From the NCBI GenBank assembly GCA_034112105.1, contig JAWUVZ010000024.1:1-7631 (forward strand): a DNA stretch of 7,631 nt, given 5' to 3'. Within the stretch, counting starts at the first letter, position 1. The number at the start of each line of letters is the position of its first letter. This document shows positions 5,335 through 7,631 of this stretch, piece by piece. The notes beneath the pieces were generated by a model. It ran no database searches, was not told where the DNA came from, and worked only from the letters and a program-made list of their open reading frames with translations. The DNA comes from Glaciecola sp034112105 (lineage in GTDB: Bacteria > Pseudomonadota > Gammaproteobacteria > Enterobacterales > Alteromonadaceae). Position numbers and translations under genes: made by a program.

Positions 5335-5943
5335 ATGTTGTCGGAAAAGCACAATTTTTTATTTTTACATTTGCCAAAGACCGCGGGCAATAGCATACAA
5401 GAAAGGTTGAAAATCTATTCTGAAGACAAAATCGTTTGTGTAAATGACATTCAGGATGGTGTCGAAAGGTTCGAAGTCAGAAATCAGTTTGTTGGAATAC
5501 ATAAACATTCAAGTCTAAGTGACTACCAAAAAGTGCTGCCTAACGGCTTATTTAAGCGTTTGTTTATTTTTGCCACAATAAGAAATCCTTGGGAAAGAAT
5601 GATGTCGTTTTATTTTTCACCCCATAGGGAAGTGATAAAGTGGCACAGAGGTGACTTTATTACTTTGCTTAATCAGGTGCTTACTTTACCTGAATTACTC
5701 TCTGTTGAAAGTGAAAGTATTGATAATACGTGGGCTAAAAATGTTGATTTTATAATCAAGTTTGAACAACTTGAAATCGACTTTAAAATGGTGTGCCAAA
5801 AGCTGCAACTGCACTATGAGCCTCTTGATGTTAGGAATAAATCAACGCGTTCAGCTTATAGAACCTATTATGATCAAGAGTTAATTGATTTAGTAGCAAA
5901 TAAATTTGAACAAGAAATAATATACGGGCAGTACGTATTTTAA
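5335..5943 (+). CDS. PAPS-dependent sulfotransferase, family 2 type (second of pair)
   Basis: A 202-aa sulfotransferase with the textbook PAPS sites: FLFLHLPKTAGNSI at 8-21 (5'-phosphosulfate loop, K15) and IFATIRNPWERMMSFYF at 78-94 (3'-phosphate site, R83 and S91). H56-K-H58 in GIHKHSSL matches the conserved 'GH' position of the family that may help position the acceptor. It ends, like its neighbour, in an acidic helix and Y-V-aromatic/Leu (EIIYGQYVF versus EIETFSYVL), so the two are homologous but well diverged, not a recent duplication. ATG 5335 has AGAGG 7 nt upstream. No signal peptide or membrane segment is present. Paired sulfotransferases usually modify different positions or glycans; the substrate is unknown. 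No clear terminator follows: the AAGGA...TCCTT fold near 5980-5997 has a short A-rich rather than T-rich tail. Confidence 0.85.
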   Translation: MLSEKHNFLFLHLPKTAGNSIQERLKIYSEDKIVCVNDIQDGVERFEVRNQFVGIHKHSSLSDYQKVLPNGLFKRLFIFATIRNPWERMMSFYFSPHREVIKWHRGDFITLLNQVLTLPELLSVESESIDNTWAKNVDFIIKFEQLEIDFKMVCQKLQLHYEPLDVRNKSTRSAYRTYYDQELIDLVANKFEQEIIYGQYVF

Positions 5944-6365
5944 AATCTGATACTCGCTTAAGTTCATAAAAATTTATAAGGAATAAAGTATCCTTTGAAA
6001 AAAAGATTTGTATAGCGCATTGGTTAATCTGCAATTTAATTTACCGCCATCGAGTAACCTTTGTAATACTAGAAAATATTCTGTAGTCACAGTGTAATTA
6101 GACAATTTTATTGGTAAAAAAAGTTTATAAAAAAGCCCGTAGGCTATAAAAATTGGGGGCTTTAAGGCGCTCACATAGCAACCTTATGCAATCTAATGTC
6201 GCCCATTGGCGCAATTACCATTAATAAAATATAAAACTTCGAAAACGATACCCTATTTTATATCCCTTTGAATCATGCAACTGACTAATATAGTAGGTCT
6301 GTCAATAAAGAGTGCGATACGAGAGATAATTTAGATAGCAATAATTGAGTATAAGAATGTATGCT
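5944..6365. other. AT-rich intergenic stretch without genes
   Basis: I see no supported gene. Minus-strand frames here are short, AT-driven and run through a terminator-like hairpin (6128-6145), which argues against coding. The stretch separates the plus-strand sulfotransferases from the convergent prophage remnant. A larger AAAGCCC/GGGCTTT inverted repeat (about 6132-6163) encloses the terminator hairpin. Confidence 0.5.
6128..6145 (-). terminator. Minus-strand intrinsic terminator-like hairpin
   Basis: On the minus strand the sequence reads AGCC-TACG-GGCT followed by TTTTTTA. The C(UACG)G tetraloop is exceptionally stable in RNA and compensates for the 4-bp stem. It is placed to end leftward transcription from the prophage remnant at 6366-7082. 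Confidence 0.5.
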
Positions 6366-6554
6366 CTAGCCCGTTTGCATTTTATGATTGGACCACCAAG
6401 AATATAATTGATATGCAAGAGATGGTTGATTAGCTTTAAACGATGGTATTTCAAGTGGCGATTCAGGAAAAATAGATGCCGACTCTATTAAAGTATTGGC
6501 ACGCGCCAGATCTGGTATGCAATCTCTATAACCCATACTTTTTAAGTAGATCAT
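6366..6554 (-). CDS. Hypothetical small ORF downstream of the terminase relic, 62 aa
   Basis: An open frame whose ATG overlaps, as ATGA, the stop codon of the reading frame ending the small terminase relic; this coupling is usual in phage operons. The protein begins MIYLKSMGYRDCIPDLARA and ends in LAYQLYSWWSNHKMQTG. I do not recognise it; it does not match the large-terminase start expected at this place in a P27-type phage. It may be a fragment of a phage gene or a chance frame in decaying DNA. An AGAAG lies directly upstream as a weak ribosome site. Confidence 0.3.
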   Translation of the reverse strand: MIYLKSMGYRDCIPDLARANTLIESASIFPESPLEIPSFKANQPSLAYQLYSWWSNHKMQTG

Positions 6555-6918
6555 CTTCTGTTTGCCGCTTCTGCAAATTGGCTTTGTTCTTCTATTCTGG
6601 CGTCAGATATAAATCGGCGCTTAGGTATATCTGAACTGAGTAAATAACGCCGCTGTAAACTCGTCAGGGCTTTGTAAAAACCTACTCCATAAAATGCAGT
6701 ATTGCTCTAATAAAGCCTTATCGGCGCTCATTATAAGTCCATATCCTGACATATCCTTTTTAACTTCTGACCATCGTTTACGAGCTTCACCGCTTAAACG
6801 TTTTGGGCAAGTTGGGAACGACAAAGGCATTGCTGGTAGCGGCTTCACTTCGTGTCTGTCCTTCCTGTGCGCAACGTGAAGTAACTTTAAGTGTTTAGGG
6901 CTTACGTCTATTAGTCAT
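6551..6918 (-). pseudogene. Phage terminase small subunit, P27 family, frameshifted
   Basis: The small terminase subunit binds phage DNA and directs the packaging motor. The core at 6624-6848 reads PKRLSGEARKRWSEVKKDM...GLIMSADKALLEQYCILWSRFLQ, the typical P27 (Terminase_4) pattern: a proline-rich start, A-x-x-xW, then D-x-x-LL-x-YC. The original start is ATG 6918 (MTNRRKP) with GAGGA 6 nt upstream. One extra base near 6897-6900 shifts the frame, after which KHLKLLHVAHRKDRHEV leads into the core, as in family members (KP-x-x-LK-x-x-x-GT-x-RKDR). A second shift near 6625-6650 moves to the frame giving SDARIEEQSQFAEAANRR and TGA at 6551-6553. At least two frameshifts make it non-functional. Its ATG overlaps the stop of the upstream ORF (ATGA). 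It marks a decayed prophage. Confidence 0.7.
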
Positions 6919-7082
6919 TGTTTATCCTCTATCCAAAATATTTGTTTATTGCCCTTTGTGCGTTCGTTAAGGTGCCAACCTGCCTTACCCTTATGTACTT
7001 CAAAGTAACCTTGATGCACATCGGTCTTGGCTATCACTGGGCAATTGATTTGTCTAGATGCTTTACGTAGTCTAAGTGGCAC
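6915..7082 (-). CDS. Phage-type small ORF, HNH-endonuclease-like N-terminus, 55 aa
   Basis: A GTG-started ORF behind a full AGGAGG (7094-7099, 11 nt upstream); an in-frame TAA 6 nt before GTG fixes the start. It overlaps the small terminase start as ATGA. The beginning, PLRLRKASRQINCPVIAKTD followed by GYFEVH, resembles the Zn-binding N-terminus of phage HNH nucleases (P-x-RP-K-x-CR-x-x-GCP...GYC-x-x-H), and an HNH gene just before a P27 small terminase is a common phage layout. Here two of the expected cysteines are S9 and F27, and the HNH catalytic core is absent, so it is either a remnant shortened by an internal deletion or an unrelated small phage protein. The strong ribosome site suggests that it was once well translated. 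Confidence 0.45.
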   Translation of the reverse strand: MPLRLRKASRQINCPVIAKTDVHQGYFEVHKGKAGWHLNERTKGNKQIFWIEDKQ

Positions 7083-7363
7083 TTGTTACTTTTCCTCCTT
7101 AGCATTACCTACTGTGGCATCATAATACAAACTGTAAATTTATGGAGCTTGACATGTATTATTCAATCGCTTTGTGGGTTTAATTTGATTTTTTAACTCC
7201 GGTTTAGCTGGATTTCGGGTGCTGGTGAGTTGCTGTTAATTGCCTAAATAGAAACTGGATACGGCTGGCCCTCCGCACACGGCAAGGTTTTATTTATTGG
7301 TCGAAATAGATCCCGCTTTGTGTCAAGTTGTAGTATTCAAAGAAAAATAAACCCCAAGACTGT

Positions 7364-7391
7364 ATGACTGTAAAGAGCGAATTACAGTCAT
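7364..7391. repeat. Perfect 10-bp inverted repeat with 8-nt loop
   Basis: ATGACTGTAA and TTACAGTCAT are exact inverted copies around AGAGCGAA. No T tract follows on either strand, so an operator or other protein-binding site is likelier than a terminator. It lies in the prophage remnant, where repressor or recombinase sites would be expected, but nothing specific identifies it. Confidence 0.5.
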
Positions 7392-7490
7392 CGGGAGGAT
7401 TATCTTCACTAACCGTTTAAATACCAAGTACGCGCTGAAAACAGGTATCTAACGGCGCAAATTGAGCGCCACCTCAGATAAGTCTGTTTT

Positions 7491-7520
7491 AATAAAAGCC
7501 GACAGTTCGCCGACTGTCGG
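7491..7520 (-). terminator. Minus-strand rho-independent terminator
   Basis: On the minus strand an 8-bp GC-rich stem (CCGACAGT/ACTGTCGG, loop CGGCGA) is followed by CTTTTATT. The layout is that of an intrinsic terminator for leftward transcription entering from the right edge of the window. Confidence 0.65.
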
Positions 7521-7541
7521 GGCATGATTGATATAAAAGGG

Positions 7542-7631
7542 ATGGCGATATACAAAATAAGAGGCAAGCTGTATTTTCATTTTATGAAAAATGATGTTTA
7601 TCTTACCCGCACCCTATTTTTTTTGCTTTAG
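7542..7631 (+). CDS. Short ORF at the window edge, possibly integrase-like N-terminus
   Basis: A 29-codon ORF closing exactly on the last base. The first 20 residues, MAIYKIRGKLYFHFMKNDVY, faintly resemble the arm-type DNA-binding start of phage tyrosine integrases (a YKRG-x-x-WY-x-x-F strand pair). The reading then runs through eight T's into a stop, so a frameshift in a longer gene continuing to the right is possible. AAAAGGG directly abuts the ATG, a poor spacing. Tentative. Confidence 0.2.
   Translation: MAIYKIRGKLYFHFMKNDVYLTRTLFFLL

Larger units (their letters stand above)
7083..7541. other. Intergenic stretch with hairpins, no supported gene
   Basis: Minus-strand 7140-7235 is open for 31 codons with a basic, proline-rich tail-like composition (STRNPAKPELKNQIKPTKRL), possibly the end of another lost phage gene. 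A perfect 10-bp hairpin lies at 7364-7391, a small GGCGC/GCGCC fold at 7454-7470 and a minus-strand terminator at 7491-7520. I see no other coding signal. Confidence 0.4.

Noticed and set aside
5831..6174. Minus-strand ORFs behind the second sulfotransferase
   Set aside because: They overlap the coding 3' end or run through the terminator hairpin at 6128-6145, and their composition is AT-driven.
6694..6879. Plus-strand ORF opposite the terminase relic
   Set aside because: The minus strand carries recognisable P27 terminase sequence; the plus frame is its shadow.

Overview
The window looks like an accessory, partly decayed stretch of a gammaproteobacterial chromosome, probably marine. This is an inference from moderate-to-low GC, Gram-negative-style Tat/lipoprotein signals, and the gene families present: an Acg-type nitroreductase with a MarR regulator, a DUF255 thioredoxin-domain protein, PAPS sulfotransferases and a P27 phage terminase. 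No genus can be named from sequence reading alone.

Region by region: (1) 66-535 is a compact unit. A 96-aa GIY-YIG nuclease gene is bracketed by two 33-nt palindromic elements in inverted orientation. They differ at three positions, two of which form a compensatory base pair. A 15-bp inverted repeat just before the gene would bury its ribosome binding site. (2) 536-931 has no convincing gene but holds a run of three perfect hairpins, followed by a 64-aa hypothetical ORF (932-1126). (3) 1310-3036 is a divergent pair: a Tat-exported lipoprotein of the Acg nitroreductase family on the minus strand and a MarR regulator on the plus strand. A paired ATTCC-N2-GGAAT operator lies between them, with one box exactly filling the -35/-10 spacer of the nitroreductase promoter. 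(4) 3037-4615 is a gene graveyard. A minus-strand C-terminal scrap, probably of glutathionyl-hydroquinone reductase, abuts within about 10 nt a plus-strand DUF255/DsbD_N-like pseudogene that has lost its N-terminus, carries two nonsense codons and has a one-base frameshift in a T run. (5) 4632-5943 holds two intact tandem sulfotransferase genes with clear PAPS-binding motifs. (6) 5944-7631 is mostly prophage debris on the minus strand: a P27-family small terminase pseudogene with ATGA overlaps to an upstream HNH-like remnant and a downstream small ORF, two minus-strand terminator-like hairpins, and at the very end a short plus-strand ORF faintly like the start of a phage integrase.

The functional units appear to be the GIY-YIG/palindrome element, the MarR-controlled nitroreductase and the sulfotransferase pair. 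The rest records deletion and point decay. The most unusual structure is the GIY-YIG gene with covarying palindromic ends and a sequestered ribosome binding site, which looks like a self-contained small mobile element.
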